DNA of 55,285 nt from Gemmatimonadota bacterium (GCA_028874995.1 JAPPGM010000006.1:1-55285), one strand, 5' to 3'; shown: positions 17,844-26,647, counted from the first letter of the stretch. Notes: generated by a model from the sequence alone, not told the origin. Numbers and translations are program-made.

Positions 17844-18752
17844 CTACCCGACGACTTCCGCGGCGTCCCTGCCCGTCAACGCTTCGAAGACGCGTTCCAG
17901 ATCCCTGGTTCCGCGGAATGCAATCCGGATCGCGCCGGTGCCCTTGCCCTTCCACCGAATGGCGACCCGGGCACCCAGGTGCGCCCCGAGCGCCTCCTCG
18001 AGAACATCGATGGCCGGATCCCTCTCCGACGCGGCGGCGGGCTTCGGGTCTGTTGGCCCGGAGTCACCGGATTGGAGTTCGCGGATTCGCTTCTCCGTCT
18101 CGCGCACCGACCAGTCCCTAGCGACCGCGTCGCGGGCCAGATCCGCGGCCCTGACCGGATCGTCGATCGCCAGGATCGCCCTCCCGTGACCCATCGTCAG
18201 TTCTCCCTCCTCCAGGAGACGCCTGACGGAGGGGGGCAGGGCCAGGAGGCGCAGCATGTTGGCCACCGTGGGGCGGCTCTTCCCGACTGCATCGGCGATT
18301 TGCTGCTGCGAGAAACCGAACTTATCCCGAAGTGAGACGTATCCCTTGGCCTCTTCGAGGGGCCCCAGATCCTGGCGCTGCAGGTTCTCGACCAGCGCGA
18401 GCACCAGGAGGGTCTGGTCATCGACGTCACGGATCTGAGCCGGAATCTCTCGCCAGCCGAGCTGCTTGACCGCCCTGAGCCTGCGCTCTCCGGCCACGAG
18501 TTCGAAGGTGCGTCCGGTGATCGACCTCCTGACCACGATCGCCTGGAGCAGCCCGTTGACCTTGATCGAGGCGGCGAGTTCCTCCAGCTCCACGGACGCG
18601 AATCTGCCGCGGGGCTGGAAGGGATTGGGGGCGATCGTCCTCACCGGCAACTTCGTCGGCGCCGGCGTGTCGGCCCCCGCGGCGAGCGGCTCTCCCGCGT
18701 ATTCTCCGAGGAGGGCGCTGAGCCCCCTGCCCAGGCGGTCGTTTCGGCTCAT
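17844..18752 (-). CDS. parB: Chromosome partitioning protein ParB
   Basis: 302-aa centromere-binding CTPase. An N-terminal GRGLSALLG ParA-stimulating motif is followed by the ParB/Srx CTP-binding fold with GERRLRA (about residue 87) and ENLQRQDLGPLEEA, then the helix-turn-helix FSQQQIADAVGKSRPTVANMLRLL that reads parS, and a C-terminal dimerisation domain. It lies 24 bp after parA. Cognate parS sites lie upstream of parA. Confidence 0.97.
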   Translation of the reverse strand: MSRNDRLGRGLSALLGEYAGEPLAAGADTPAPTKLPVRTIAPNPFQPRGRFASVELEELAASIKVNGLLQAIVVRRSITGRTFELVAGERRLRAVKQLGWREIPAQIRDVDDQTLLVLALVENLQRQDLGPLEEAKGYVSLRDKFGFSQQQIADAVGKSRPTVANMLRLLALPPSVRRLLEEGELTMGHGRAILAIDDPVRAADLARDAVARDWSVRETEKRIRELQSGDSGPTDPKPAAASERDPAIDVLEEALGAHLGARVAIRWKGKGTGAIRIAFRGTRDLERVFEALTGRDAAEVVG

Positions 18753-18776
18753 GGCTATGCTTTCCTCCTGTTGGGC

Positions 18777-19547
18777 TTACTGCCTTCTGCGGGACCTGAT
18801 CTCTCTGGCGAGGTCGGCGTACCGGCGCGCCCCTGGCGAAGACGGCGCGTAGTCCGCGACCGGTTTACCGAAGCTCGGGGCTTCGGCGATGCTCACATTG
18901 CGCGGGATGATGGTATCGAAGACCAGGTCGCCGAAGTACCTCTTCGCCTCGGTCGCCACCTGGCGGGACAGGCTCAGTCGCTGGTCGTACATGGTCAACA
19001 GGACGCCTTCGATTGTGAGGTCCGGATTGAGGCTTCGCTGGACCAGCTGGACCGTGTTGAGCAGCTGCGAGAGCCCCTCGAGCGCGTAGTACTCGCACTG
19101 GATCGGGATGAGAACCGAGTCCGCGGCGGCCAGTGTGTTGAGCGTGAGGAGCCCGAGGGACGGCGGACAGTCGATGAAGACGAAGTCGTAATCCGGTGCG
19201 ACGGGGGCCAGGGTTTCGCGGAGAATCGTCTCCCGGTCCCGAGCACCCACGAGCTCGACCTCCGCCCCGACGAGATCACGGTTGGCTGGGAGCAGGTGAA
19301 GCGTCGAGTTCCCGTTGGGGTACTGGATCGCCCTGAAGGCGGGGAGTCCCCGGATCAGCACATCGTAGGTGGTGGGGATCTTCCCCCGGTCCACCACTCC
19401 GAGCCCACTCGAAGCGTTGCCCTGCGGATCGACATCAACCACGAGCACACGCTCGCGTTCCCGGGCCAGTGAAGCCCCCAGGTTGACGGCGGTCGTCGTC
19501 TTGCCGACGCCGCCCTTCTGGTTCGCGAGCGCGATGATTCGGGTCAA
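18777..19547 (-). CDS. parA: Chromosome partitioning ATPase ParA (Soj)
   Basis: 256-aa deviant Walker ATPase that moves ParB-parS complexes along the nucleoid. The motif KGGVGKTT (residues 11-18) carries the signature lysine. VDVDPQGNASSGLG and FIDCPPSLGLLT are the Walker A' and B regions. The start codon is TTG at 19547, fixed by the motif lying so close to the N-terminus. parA and parB form one transcription unit, and rsmG, often just upstream of it, is not present. Confidence 0.97.
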   Translation of the reverse strand: MTRIIALANQKGGVGKTTTAVNLGASLARERERVLVVDVDPQGNASSGLGVVDRGKIPTTYDVLIRGLPAFRAIQYPNGNSTLHLLPANRDLVGAEVELVGARDRETILRETLAPVAPDYDFVFIDCPPSLGLLTLNTLAAADSVLIPIQCEYYALEGLSQLLNTVQLVQRSLNPDLTIEGVLLTMYDQRLSLSRQVATEAKRYFGDLVFDTIIPRNVSIAEAPSFGKPVADYAPSSPGARRYADLAREIRSRRRQ

Positions 19548-19622
19548 ACCGTCAGGCCTTTCCGGGCTGTGCCCGCTCCTCAGTGGAGCCGCAATCTTGA
19601 AGGGAATCTAACACGGGTGGGG

Positions 19623-19638
19623 TGTTTCACGTGGAACG
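19623..19638. promoter_or_regulatory. parS-like ParB binding site, one mismatch
   Basis: TGTTTCACGTGGAACG differs from the TGTTTCACGTGRAACA bacterial consensus only at the last base. It lies 76 bp upstream of the parA start and could also let ParB regulate its own operon. Confidence 0.8.
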
Positions 19639-19716
19639 GGGGTGATGAGGGGGATGGAGGTTGGCGGTGGGCAGGTCGTTTTCTTGAAAGCGGGCGGAAT
19701 GCGGGACCGCCGTGGA

Positions 19717-19759
19717 GGGGGGGTCGTGCCCAAAGGGGGGGGGTACGGGGGGTGGGGGG
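19717..19759 (+). other. Potential G-quadruplex cluster between the two parS sites
   Basis: Four guanine runs of 7, 9, 6 and 6 (19717-19723, 19735-19743, 19747-19752, 19754-19759) are separated by loops of 11, 3 and 1 nt. The motif fits a multi-tetrad G-quadruplex and is far denser in G-runs than the neighbouring sequence. Its role is unknown. Confidence 0.6.
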
Positions 19760-19774
19760 CAATCTGGCCGACCT

Positions 19775-19790
19775 TGTTCCACGTGGAACA
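19775..19790. promoter_or_regulatory. parS, perfect palindromic ParB binding site
   Basis: TGTTCCACGTGGAACA is a perfect 16-bp palindrome and an exact version of the conserved bacterial parS. With ParA and ParB encoded alongside, it marks the chromosome centromere near the origin. Confidence 0.95.
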
Positions 19791-19920
19791 TTGACCCTGC
19801 ACCAGCCCAAGGGCTTGGCGGACAGGTGCTTCAGCCGGACCTGACCCCAAAGTCATCATTCTGCCGCCCCAAAGACCCTTCGACACCGGGGGCGCTACTC
19901 TTCGGGCCGCATCGAATCCG

Positions 19921-20588
19921 CTATCGTCTCACCAGAATCGGCTCCACGATCGTGAGACTTCGAAGAAGATCGTCCTCGGTACGCACCCAGACGTCTGCCG
20001 CTACACCCGACACGACATCCTGAGCACGATCATAGCGCCGTGAGGCAATCAACTTGCCGTCCGTGCTCATGACCTCCAGGACGTAGTCGCGGTAGCGGTT
20101 GACAATATCCAGATAGTCCGCGTCGTCGGGAGAGTCTGCTCGTGGCCGAGGGGCCGAGGGCGCGTTTGGATCAGGCACATTGGTCCATATCCACAATAGC
20201 CCACGATCATCCACGATCAGCCGGAACACGATGGGCACAGACTCGTCGTTCCCGGAGACCACACCGCAACGCGCCCGGGCTGGTAGGTCGCCGTCACAAA
20301 GGTTCCCCCGGGGCCGACAGCCACCGGCAGGTCCGCCGCGATCCCATCGGATTGGCTGCGGAGTCGGGTTACCTCTCGGAACTCGATAGTACAGGGAGCG
20401 TCGTCGCTGGCCGCAACCACTTCCACCTCACCGCTGGACGCTCCTCCGACCAGAACACCACATACCTCAGAGACAGCCCTCGGGACAACAACCGTTTCGG
20501 TTCCGGCTTGCGATGAATCCCCGCAGGAACCAGCGGCCAGAAGCAGGATTGGGAAGAACCCGCCGTTTTCTCTCATCAAGGGTTTCAC
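19921..20588 (-). pseudogene. Remnant of a 6-bladed propeller lipoprotein with internal deletion and frameshift
   Basis: Two overlapping frames read as the two ends of one family member. The first (20588 to 20217) has a lipoprotein signal with a Cys in LLAAGSCG and a propeller start (DGIAADLPVAVGPGGTFVTATYQPGRVAVWS). The second (20262 to 19921) resembles the C-terminal end (SVPIVFRLIVDDRGLLWIW, then TDGKLIASRRYDR and VWVRTEDDL). The middle blades are missing and the frame shifts near 20220-20262. About 220 codons in total, against 424 for the intact relative at 9832-11106. It sits where rsmG is often found. Confidence 0.6.
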
Positions 20589-22516
20589 CCCGCCCCTCCG
20601 AAGCCTCTCAATATGGTGGACACCGTCGCCGGCCTCGCCCTCACCTCCCTCCCCCCGGCCTTCATCCTCCGCACCTCCATGACCAGATTCTGAAGGTCCG
20701 CCGGGGACACGCCCGGGATCCTCCCCGCCTGGGCGAGACTCCGGGGGCGTATGCGGGACAGCTTCTGGCGTGCCTCGAAGGAAAGCGTCGTGAAGTCACC
20801 GTAGGGAGCGTCGGCGGGGATCGCGAAATCGGCCTGGGCACGCAGCTTCTCGGCCCGCTCCAACTCGCGACGAACATATCCTTCGTACTTGGCGTCGATC
20901 TCCACCGTGGCAAGCACATCCGGGTCGAAATCGGGAGCCTCCTCACCCGCCGCCTGAAGAAGGCCTGCCGCCGTAACCCCTGGCCGCCGAAGGAGTTGCC
21001 GCGCTCGTTGCGGCCGTGTAGGCGCCCCGGCACGCGTCCGCCGCAACGCGGGCTCCGCCGCAGCGGGCGAGAGGACCTGGGTGCGGAACCACATCTTTGC
21101 CCGCTTCTCCTCACGCAGGCGTTCCTCGAGCGCCGCAACCTGGTCGGGCGTAAGCAGTCCCACCGACCGCGCGAGCGTCCCCAGACGGCTCGGTCCGTTG
21201 TCCTGGCGCAGGAGCAGGCGGAATTCCGCCCGGGAGGTGAACAGCCGGTACGGCTCGTCCACGCCCTTCGTGACCAAGTCGTCGATCAGCACGCCGATGT
21301 AGCCCTGGTCCCGTTCGATGACGAACGGCGGCCTGCCCTGAACGGCAAGCGCCGCGTTGGCACCCGCGACCAGTCCCTGGCCCGCGGCCTCCTCGTAGCC
21401 GGTCGTGCCGTTGATCTGTCCGGCGAAGTAGAGGCCGGGCATCCCCCGCACCTCCAGCGTGTGATGCAGCTGGTGGGGCGGGAAATAGTCGTACTCGATG
21501 GCGTACCCGGCCTTGGTCATCTTCGCTTCTTCCAGCCCCGGGATCGACCTGAGGAAATCCAGCTGGACCCCGGGAGGGAGCGACGTGGACAGGCCGTTCA
21601 CGTACAGCTCGGTCGTGTCCAGTCCCTCCGGCTCCAGGAACACCTGGTGTCGGCTCGCATTCGGGAACCGTACCACCTTGTCCTCGATCGAAGGGCAGTA
21701 CCTGGGTCCCCGGCCCGAAATCTCGCCGCCGTAGAGGGCGCTCCGCCCCAGATTCTCCGCCACGATCCTTTTGAGGCCTTCGCCGGCCCAGGTGATCCAG
21801 CAGGGAAGCTGTCTCGGCAGCAGCTCCCGCTCGTAGAACGAAAACCGGAACGCATCCCCGTCGCCGTCCTGGCGCTCACAGCGCGAGAAGTCCACCGAAC
21901 GGCCATCGATGCGCGGCGGCGTACCCGTCTTGAATCGCGCCATCTCGAGGCCACGCGCCTCAAGCGCCTCGGCGAGCTCGACCGAAGGCCCCTCCCCCGC
22001 CCGCCCCGCCCCCTGGGCCGCGCTGCCACCCACATGGATCCGCCCCCGCAGGAACGTTCCCGCGGTGACGATCACCGCGCGTCCCTCGAAGGTGATCCCT
22101 CCCCGCGTCTCCACACCCCTCACGCCCTCGTCGAAGTAGAGCCCGGTCACCATCTCCTGAAAGAGGTCGAGGTTGACGAGCCCGTCCAGAATGCGCCTCA
22201 CAGCGATCGGGTAGAGCGCCCGGTCGCACTGTGCCCGCGGCCCCCACACCGCCGGCCCCTTCGAGCGGTTCAACATCCGGAAGTGGATCCGCGACGCATC
22301 CGTGGCCCGTGCCATCACCCCCCCGAGCGCTCCGACCTCCCGTGCAACCGTCCCCTTGGCCACCCCGCCGATCGCCGGATTGCAGCTCATCTGCGCGATC
22401 CGCGTCAGGTCCGGAGTGATGAGCACGGTCTTCGCGCCCAGGCGCGCAGCCGCGGCGGCAGCCTCGGTTCCGGCGTGCCCGCCCCCGACGACGATAACGT
22501 CGTAAGTCATTGTCAT
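20585..22516 (-). CDS. mnmG: tRNA uridine-5-carboxymethylaminomethyl(34) synthesis enzyme MnmG
   Basis: With MnmE it modifies the wobble uridine of several tRNAs, using FAD, NADH and methylene-tetrahydrofolate. 643 aa. N-terminal FAD motif GGGHAGTEAA (11-20), SCNPAIGG with a conserved catalytic cysteine, a second FAD-binding stretch at GLYFAGQINGTTGYEEAAGQGLVAG, and the C-terminal helical domain that binds MnmE. The ATG at 22516 lies 4 bp after the mnmE stop. Length is normal. Confidence 0.97.
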   Translation of the reverse strand: MTMTYDVIVVGGGHAGTEAAAAAARLGAKTVLITPDLTRIAQMSCNPAIGGVAKGTVAREVGALGGVMARATDASRIHFRMLNRSKGPAVWGPRAQCDRALYPIAVRRILDGLVNLDLFQEMVTGLYFDEGVRGVETRGGITFEGRAVIVTAGTFLRGRIHVGGSAAQGAGRAGEGPSVELAEALEARGLEMARFKTGTPPRIDGRSVDFSRCERQDGDGDAFRFSFYERELLPRQLPCWITWAGEGLKRIVAENLGRSALYGGEISGRGPRYCPSIEDKVVRFPNASRHQVFLEPEGLDTTELYVNGLSTSLPPGVQLDFLRSIPGLEEAKMTKAGYAIEYDYFPPHQLHHTLEVRGMPGLYFAGQINGTTGYEEAAGQGLVAGANAALAVQGRPPFVIERDQGYIGVLIDDLVTKGVDEPYRLFTSRAEFRLLLRQDNGPSRLGTLARSVGLLTPDQVAALEERLREEKRAKMWFRTQVLSPAAAEPALRRTRAGAPTRPQRARQLLRRPGVTAAGLLQAAGEEAPDFDPDVLATVEIDAKYEGYVRRELERAEKLRAQADFAIPADAPYGDFTTLSFEARQKLSRIRPRSLAQAGRIPGVSPADLQNLVMEVRRMKAGGREVRARPATVSTILRGFGGAG

Positions 22517-22520
22517 GACG

Positions 22521-23918
22521 TCATTTGCCTATGCAGAAGTCTTTGAACACGCGGTCCAGAACGTCATCCGTCGAGACGACGCCGAGGATCTCCTCGAGCG
22601 CGCTCTCGGCGCTCTTCAGGTGCGCCGACGCCACTTCGGGAGGGATGCCTTCCGACAGTGCCTCACGGAACCCCTCGACCTCTTCGCCGGCGAGTCGCAG
22701 GAGAACCGCCTGGCGCCTGCGCGTCACCACCGGCACCTCGTCCCGGTTTTCCACGACGCCCCGGAAGGCGTGCTCCCGCAGTTGCCGCTTGAGCACATCC
22801 AGGCCGCCGCCGGTCTTCACCGAAACGGCCACCTCGCCATCTTCGAGGCCATCGCCCGGTCCGGCAAGGTCCCATTTCGTACGCACCCTCACCACCGGCG
22901 CCGCCAGGGCCTTCAGGAACCGTCCCTCCTCCTCGCTGGCCGCGCGTCCCGTTTCGCGGCAGTACAGCACCATGTCCGCTCCGGCAAGATAACGGCGCGC
23001 CACCTCGATCCCCAGCTCCTCGACCCGCTCCGAGGGGTCTCGCAGTCCGGCGGTGTCGACCAGCCGAAACGGGAACCCGTCCACTTCGACGACGGCTTCG
23101 ATGGCGTCGCGCGTCGTGCCCGGCAATTCGGTCACGATCGCGCGTTCAAAACCGACTAAAGCGTTGAACAGACTGGATTTACCAGAATTTGGCGGACCCG
23201 CCAGCACAGTCAATGCGCCTTCGCGCAGCATCTCTCCCGCCGGTGCGGTCGCCAGGAGCCGCCCGATCTCGGCCGCGACCTGTCCCGCCTCCGCGGCGAT
23301 CGCTTCCAGTGGCGTGGGCGCGTCGTCCTCCTCGGGGAAATCGATGTGCTGCACCAGGAGCGCCGCCAGCCCGATCACCTGACTGCGAAGCGCGGTGATC
23401 CGGTCGCCCAGCCCCTTCTCGAGCTGATGCAGCGCCACCTCCCGTCCCCTGGCGGAGCGTGCTTCGACCAGATCGGCGACCGCCTCCGCCTGCGTGAGAT
23501 CGAGCTTTCCGTTCAGGTACGCGCGCCGGGTGAACTCGCCGGCCTCGGCCTGGCGTGCACCCAGCGTCACGCACGCTTCCACCACGCTCGCCGGGATGCC
23601 GTACCCTCCGTGGGTCGAGAACTCCACGACATCCTCGCCGGTGTAGCTCCCCGGCGCCCGGAAGACCGTCACCAGGGTCCGGTCGAGCGCCTCTCCCGAA
23701 CCGGGACGGAACAGGGTGCGCAGTCGCGTGGCCCTGCCGGCCCATCCGGCCATTGCCCGGGCGTCGTGGTTCATAAGCCGGGCGGCGATGTCCAGGGCGG
23801 CCGGCCCTGAAAGGCGGATCACGGCGACGGCACTCACTCCAGGAGCGGTTGCCCGCGCGACGATGGTGTCGAGGAGCGGTTCCCGGCCCGGGGAAGGCAC
23901 GCCAACGGGTCCCGCCAT
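22521..23918 (-). CDS. mnmE: tRNA modification GTPase MnmE
   Basis: GTPase partner of MnmG in wobble-uridine modification. 465 aa. N-terminal tetrahydrofolate-binding domain (DTIVARAT, AGEFTRRAYLNGKLDLTQAEAVADL), helical domain, and an inserted G domain with G1 GPPNSGKSS (241-249), G2 PGTTRD and G3 DTAGLRD. The signature C-terminal FCIGK is intact; its cysteine is required for the modification. It follows yidC in the conserved origin operon. Confidence 0.97.
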   Translation of the reverse strand: MAGPVGVPSPGREPLLDTIVARATAPGVSAVAVIRLSGPAALDIAARLMNHDARAMAGWAGRATRLRTLFRPGSGEALDRTLVTVFRAPGSYTGEDVVEFSTHGGYGIPASVVEACVTLGARQAEAGEFTRRAYLNGKLDLTQAEAVADLVEARSARGREVALHQLEKGLGDRITALRSQVIGLAALLVQHIDFPEEDDAPTPLEAIAAEAGQVAAEIGRLLATAPAGEMLREGALTVLAGPPNSGKSSLFNALVGFERAIVTELPGTTRDAIEAVVEVDGFPFRLVDTAGLRDPSERVEELGIEVARRYLAGADMVLYCRETGRAASEEEGRFLKALAAPVVRVRTKWDLAGPGDGLEDGEVAVSVKTGGGLDVLKRQLREHAFRGVVENRDEVPVVTRRRQAVLLRLAGEEVEGFREALSEGIPPEVASAHLKSAESALEEILGVVSTDDVLDRVFKDFCIGK

Positions 23919-23934
23919 GCCGCTCCGGAACGCC

Positions 23935-25605
23935 TCAGCGGCGCGGCCTGGACGACGGCGCCGCTTGCGCCCTCTTGCGCTCCCTCGCGATCAGCATCTG
24001 CTGTGGAATCGTCGCCACGTTGAAGGCGGCGTAGTACACGTTCAGCCCGGAGGCCAGTTGCAGGAAGATGAAGGTCATGAAGATAGGGAGGATGTACATC
24101 ATCATCTTCATCTGCGGGTTCGACGCGGCCATGGCCCTCATGCTGATCCATTGCAGCAGGAACATGCTTGCGCCGAGGAAGACGGGCAGGATGTAGTATG
24201 GGTCGGGCGCCGAGAGGTCGGGCAGCCACAGGAACGACACACCGCGCAACTGAATTGTGTTCTGGAAGACGAAGAAGAGCGCGATCAGCACCGGCCAGGG
24301 GATCAGCAGGGGCAGGCATCCCCCGAGGGGATTCACCTGGTGTTCCTTGTAGAGCTTCAAGGTCTCCTGTTGCATCTTCTGGGGATCCTTGCCGTACTTC
24401 TCGCGGATCTCCTGCGCGAGCGGCGCGACCGCCTGCATCTTCATCTGCGAGCGCATCGCGCGCTGGTTGAGCGGCCACAGGAGGACCCTGACCAGGATGC
24501 CGATCACGATCAGCACCCACGCGTAGCCCAGCCTGAACTGGTCGTGCAGCGTATTCACCGTCCAGTGGATGATCCCCACGAAGGGACGGACGATCGGCCG
24601 GAAGAAGGCCCAGCCGATCGGGTTCACCTCCTCCAGATCGTCTCCGACCGCCACCAGCAGCTCCGGATCGATGGGGCCGAGGTACGCCCTGTAGGCATAG
24701 CTGCCATCGGCCTCCATCGGCATACCCACCCGTATCGCGGCCCGGTTCGGGTCCGTGACCGGCTCGGCCCAGACGCCGGACAGAAAATCGGACTCGCCCG
24801 TTCCGTCCCCGGGGAGGATGACTTCGACGAAGTACTTGCTCTTGACCGCCGCCCACCTGAGCGGCCCACCCAGGGTCTCCGGCTCCCCTATCCTGGAGAG
24901 CGCGCGCTTGCGGATGCCCTCTCCGACATGGTTGCCCGAAAACGCCATCTCGCGGCGCTCGGAGCCCTCCTTCAGCTCGTTCATGGCGAGGCCCACGCCG
25001 AGGTCCACGAAGAGCGCCGCCCGTTCCCTCGCGGGCAGCTCCCCCTCGACGGTGACGAGGTAGGAGTCGCCCGTGAAGGTGTAGCGGATCTCGCTCGTGA
25101 ACGGCTGCGTGGGATGCTGGTACCGGAAGGTGAGGGTGCGGGGGCCGGCGCCCTCGGGCAGGCGGATCCCGTCGGCGGGGCTGACCTCGTAGGCGATGCG
25201 CGTCAGGTCGAGCTGCTGGGTGCCCACCTGCCACGTCCCCGCCAGGACGTTCCGCGCGCCATCCGGGACGAGCTCGACCGCACCGTCCCGAGCGAACGAC
25301 TGATGCCCTGTCAAGCGGATGGACCGCGCCGCCGCGCCGTGGTTGGAAAAGGTGATGGTGTAGAGCGGCGTCTCCACCGTCACCAACCTCTCCCGGCTTT
25401 CCTCGCCGATGCCCAGCAATCCGCCCTCTTCACGCTGCGGCTCGGTGAGATCCGGTTCCGGAGCAGCGTCGTCCCGAACGGCCTCGGCCGGCTCGGTCTG
25501 CGGAGGAGGCGGTTCCGGCTGGATGGGCGGAAACAGCCAGTTGGTCACGAAGATGACCAGAAGCATGAGGATCATGGCCAGGAAGAAGCGGAGGCCGGTC
25601 TTCAT
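23935..25605 (-). CDS. yidC: Membrane protein insertase YidC
   Basis: 556-aa Gram-negative-type Oxa1/YidC insertase. N-terminal transmembrane helix (FFLAMILMLLVIFVTNWLF), acidic linker, large periplasmic beta domain (about residues 60-330), then the conserved five-helix insertase region with DQFRLGYAWVLIVIGILVRVLLWPLNQRAMRSQMKMQ, the cytoplasmic coiled hairpin (EIREKYGKDPQKMQQETLKLYKEH), NPLGGCLPLLIPWPVLIALFF and the final PILMTF-like helix. A basic tail follows. It overlaps yidD by 4 bp. Confidence 0.97.
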   Translation of the reverse strand: MKTGLRFFLAMILMLLVIFVTNWLFPPIQPEPPPPQTEPAEAVRDDAAPEPDLTEPQREEGGLLGIGEESRERLVTVETPLYTITFSNHGAAARSIRLTGHQSFARDGAVELVPDGARNVLAGTWQVGTQQLDLTRIAYEVSPADGIRLPEGAGPRTLTFRYQHPTQPFTSEIRYTFTGDSYLVTVEGELPARERAALFVDLGVGLAMNELKEGSERREMAFSGNHVGEGIRKRALSRIGEPETLGGPLRWAAVKSKYFVEVILPGDGTGESDFLSGVWAEPVTDPNRAAIRVGMPMEADGSYAYRAYLGPIDPELLVAVGDDLEEVNPIGWAFFRPIVRPFVGIIHWTVNTLHDQFRLGYAWVLIVIGILVRVLLWPLNQRAMRSQMKMQAVAPLAQEIREKYGKDPQKMQQETLKLYKEHQVNPLGGCLPLLIPWPVLIALFFVFQNTIQLRGVSFLWLPDLSAPDPYYILPVFLGASMFLLQWISMRAMAASNPQMKMMMYILPIFMTFIFLQLASGLNVYYAAFNVATIPQQMLIARERKRAQAAPSSRPRR

Positions 25606-25880
25606 GGGCTTGCCCCCCCGTTGGATCGCGTCGGGAGTGGCGGTTTCCGCGTGGGGGCGGCAGGCCGGTCGGGCACCGGATCATATCCGAGCCCGCCCAA
25701 TGGGTGACAGCGGCCGATCCGTCTGATGCCCAGCCAGAGCCCCTTCGCGGGCCCGTGCGCCTCGATGGCCAGACGCGCGTATTCGGAGCATGTCGGATGA
25801 TACCGGCAACACGGGGGCTTCAGCGCCCCCAGCGACTGCTGGTAGAACCGGATCGCCCCGGTCATCACGGTTGTGAGCAT
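25602..25880 (-). CDS. yidD: Membrane protein insertion efficiency factor YidD
   Basis: 92-aa YidD family protein acting with YidC at the inner membrane. Family signature: FYQQSLGALKPPCCRYHPTCSEYARLAIEAHG and GLWLGIRRIGRCHPLGGLGYDPVP. The conserved cysteines are present. The ATG at 25880 has GGAGAAGG just upstream and is preferred over the second ATG at 25865, which touches the rnpA stop. The C-terminal 15 residues are Pro/Arg-rich. Confidence 0.95.
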   Translation of the reverse strand: MLTTVMTGAIRFYQQSLGALKPPCCRYHPTCSEYARLAIEAHGPAKGLWLGIRRIGRCHPLGGLGYDPVPDRPAAPTRKPPLPTRSNGGASP

Positions 25881-26254
25881 GCCTTCTCCACGACGCTCAT
25901 CCACTGGTGTTCGAGTTGCCCATACGTAGCCCGGTACGCCGATCTTCGGACCCGTACCAGAACATCGGCTCCGTACTCCGATTCCCGAAGGTGGGTGAGC
26001 ACCCGCCGCCGACCGATCTCCCTCAGCCTTCGCTTCACCCGGTTCCGTGCCACGATGGTGTTGCCCAGCTTCGGCACGACCCACCCCACGCGGGGCTGGC
26101 GCTTCTCCGTGCCGGGGGTACCGGACGGGGGCGGGAGAACGAATACATCCAGCGCGGGGGTCCTTTGGCGCGCGCCCCTGCGCAGAACCGCCCGAATGTC
26201 GCGGGTCCGCCGGATCCGTGCCACGCGGGGGAGCCGCTCGTGCTCCGCCTCCAC
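25865..26254 (-). CDS. rnpA: Ribonuclease P protein component
   Basis: Protein subunit of RNase P, which trims 5' leaders from tRNA. About 129 aa. The signature ARNRVKRRLREIGRR is present, preceded by RVGWVVPKLGNTIV. The frame is open upstream through rpmH, so the start is not certain: GTG at 26254 or a TTG at 26266 overlapping the rpmH stop; neither has a strong ribosome site, which fits translational coupling to rpmH. Confidence 0.93.
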   Translation of the reverse strand: MEAEHERLPRVARIRRTRDIRAVLRRGARQRTPALDVFVLPPPSGTPGTEKRQPRVGWVVPKLGNTIVARNRVKRRLREIGRRRVLTHLRESEYGADVLVRVRRSAYRATYGQLEHQWMSVVEKACSQP

Positions 26255-26262
26255 CGACTGAA

Positions 26263-26421
26263 TCAACCGCCGCGCTTCGACCCGATTCGCACGACGAGCG
26301 CCCGCCTGCCCCGGCGGCGGCGGCGGTTCAGCGTGGCGCGCCCTGCCTTGGTACTCATTCGCGCCCGAAATCCATGCTTGTTCACGCGCTTCCGGTTTCG
26401 CGGCCTGTATGTCGGTTTCAT
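26263..26421 (-). CDS. rpmH: 50S ribosomal protein L34
   Basis: 52-aa very basic protein with the L34 signature [21 protein letters not shown] and [18 protein letters not shown]. Slightly longer than the usual 44-46 residues because of a C-terminal [11 protein letters not shown] tail. First gene of the rpmH-rnpA-yidD-yidC-mnmE-mnmG set, divergent from dnaA. Confidence 0.97.
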   Translation of the reverse strand: MKPTYRPRNRKRVNKHGFRARMSTKAGRATLNRRRRRGRRALVVRIGSKRGG

Positions 26422-26589
26422 CTCGTGGATACCTGAGGCAGAGTGAGGGGGTCTGCGGTCGCCCGTGAAGCGGACGACGCCCCAAGGAGTTGGTGTAGCC
26501 CATAAACGTATCGGACTGGAGCGACGGTGGTCAACAGCGGTTGCCATGGCGGTCCCCCGCGCCGCTGATTCCGTCCATCCGCTCACCGT

Positions 26590-26618
26590 TTGACTTCGGC
26601 CGATACGGGGGGTAAGCT
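26590..26618 (+). promoter_or_regulatory. Candidate sigma-70-type promoter of dnaA
   Basis: TTGACT (26590-26595) and TAAGCT (26613-26618) are separated by 17 bp, close to the housekeeping consensus. The dnaA ATG lies 29 bp after the -10 box. The predicted leader is short and pyrimidine-rich with no Shine-Dalgarno sequence. Confidence 0.6.
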
Positions 26619-26647
26619 ACGCGCCCCCTTCCCCCCTTCCCTCGGTC

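Larger units (their letters stand above)
19548..19920. other. Gene-free parS-containing gap between the propeller pseudogene and parA
   Basis: This 373-bp stretch holds no credible gene on either strand. It contains one exact and one near-exact parS palindrome about 150 bp apart and, between them, four long guanine runs on the plus strand. The parA promoter must also lie here, but no confident -35/-10 pair is visible. No rsmG sequence is recognisable. Confidence 0.7.

Noticed and set aside
20513-22546. 677-aa open frame antisense to mnmG
   Set aside because: No recognisable domain; mirrors the real mnmG codons.
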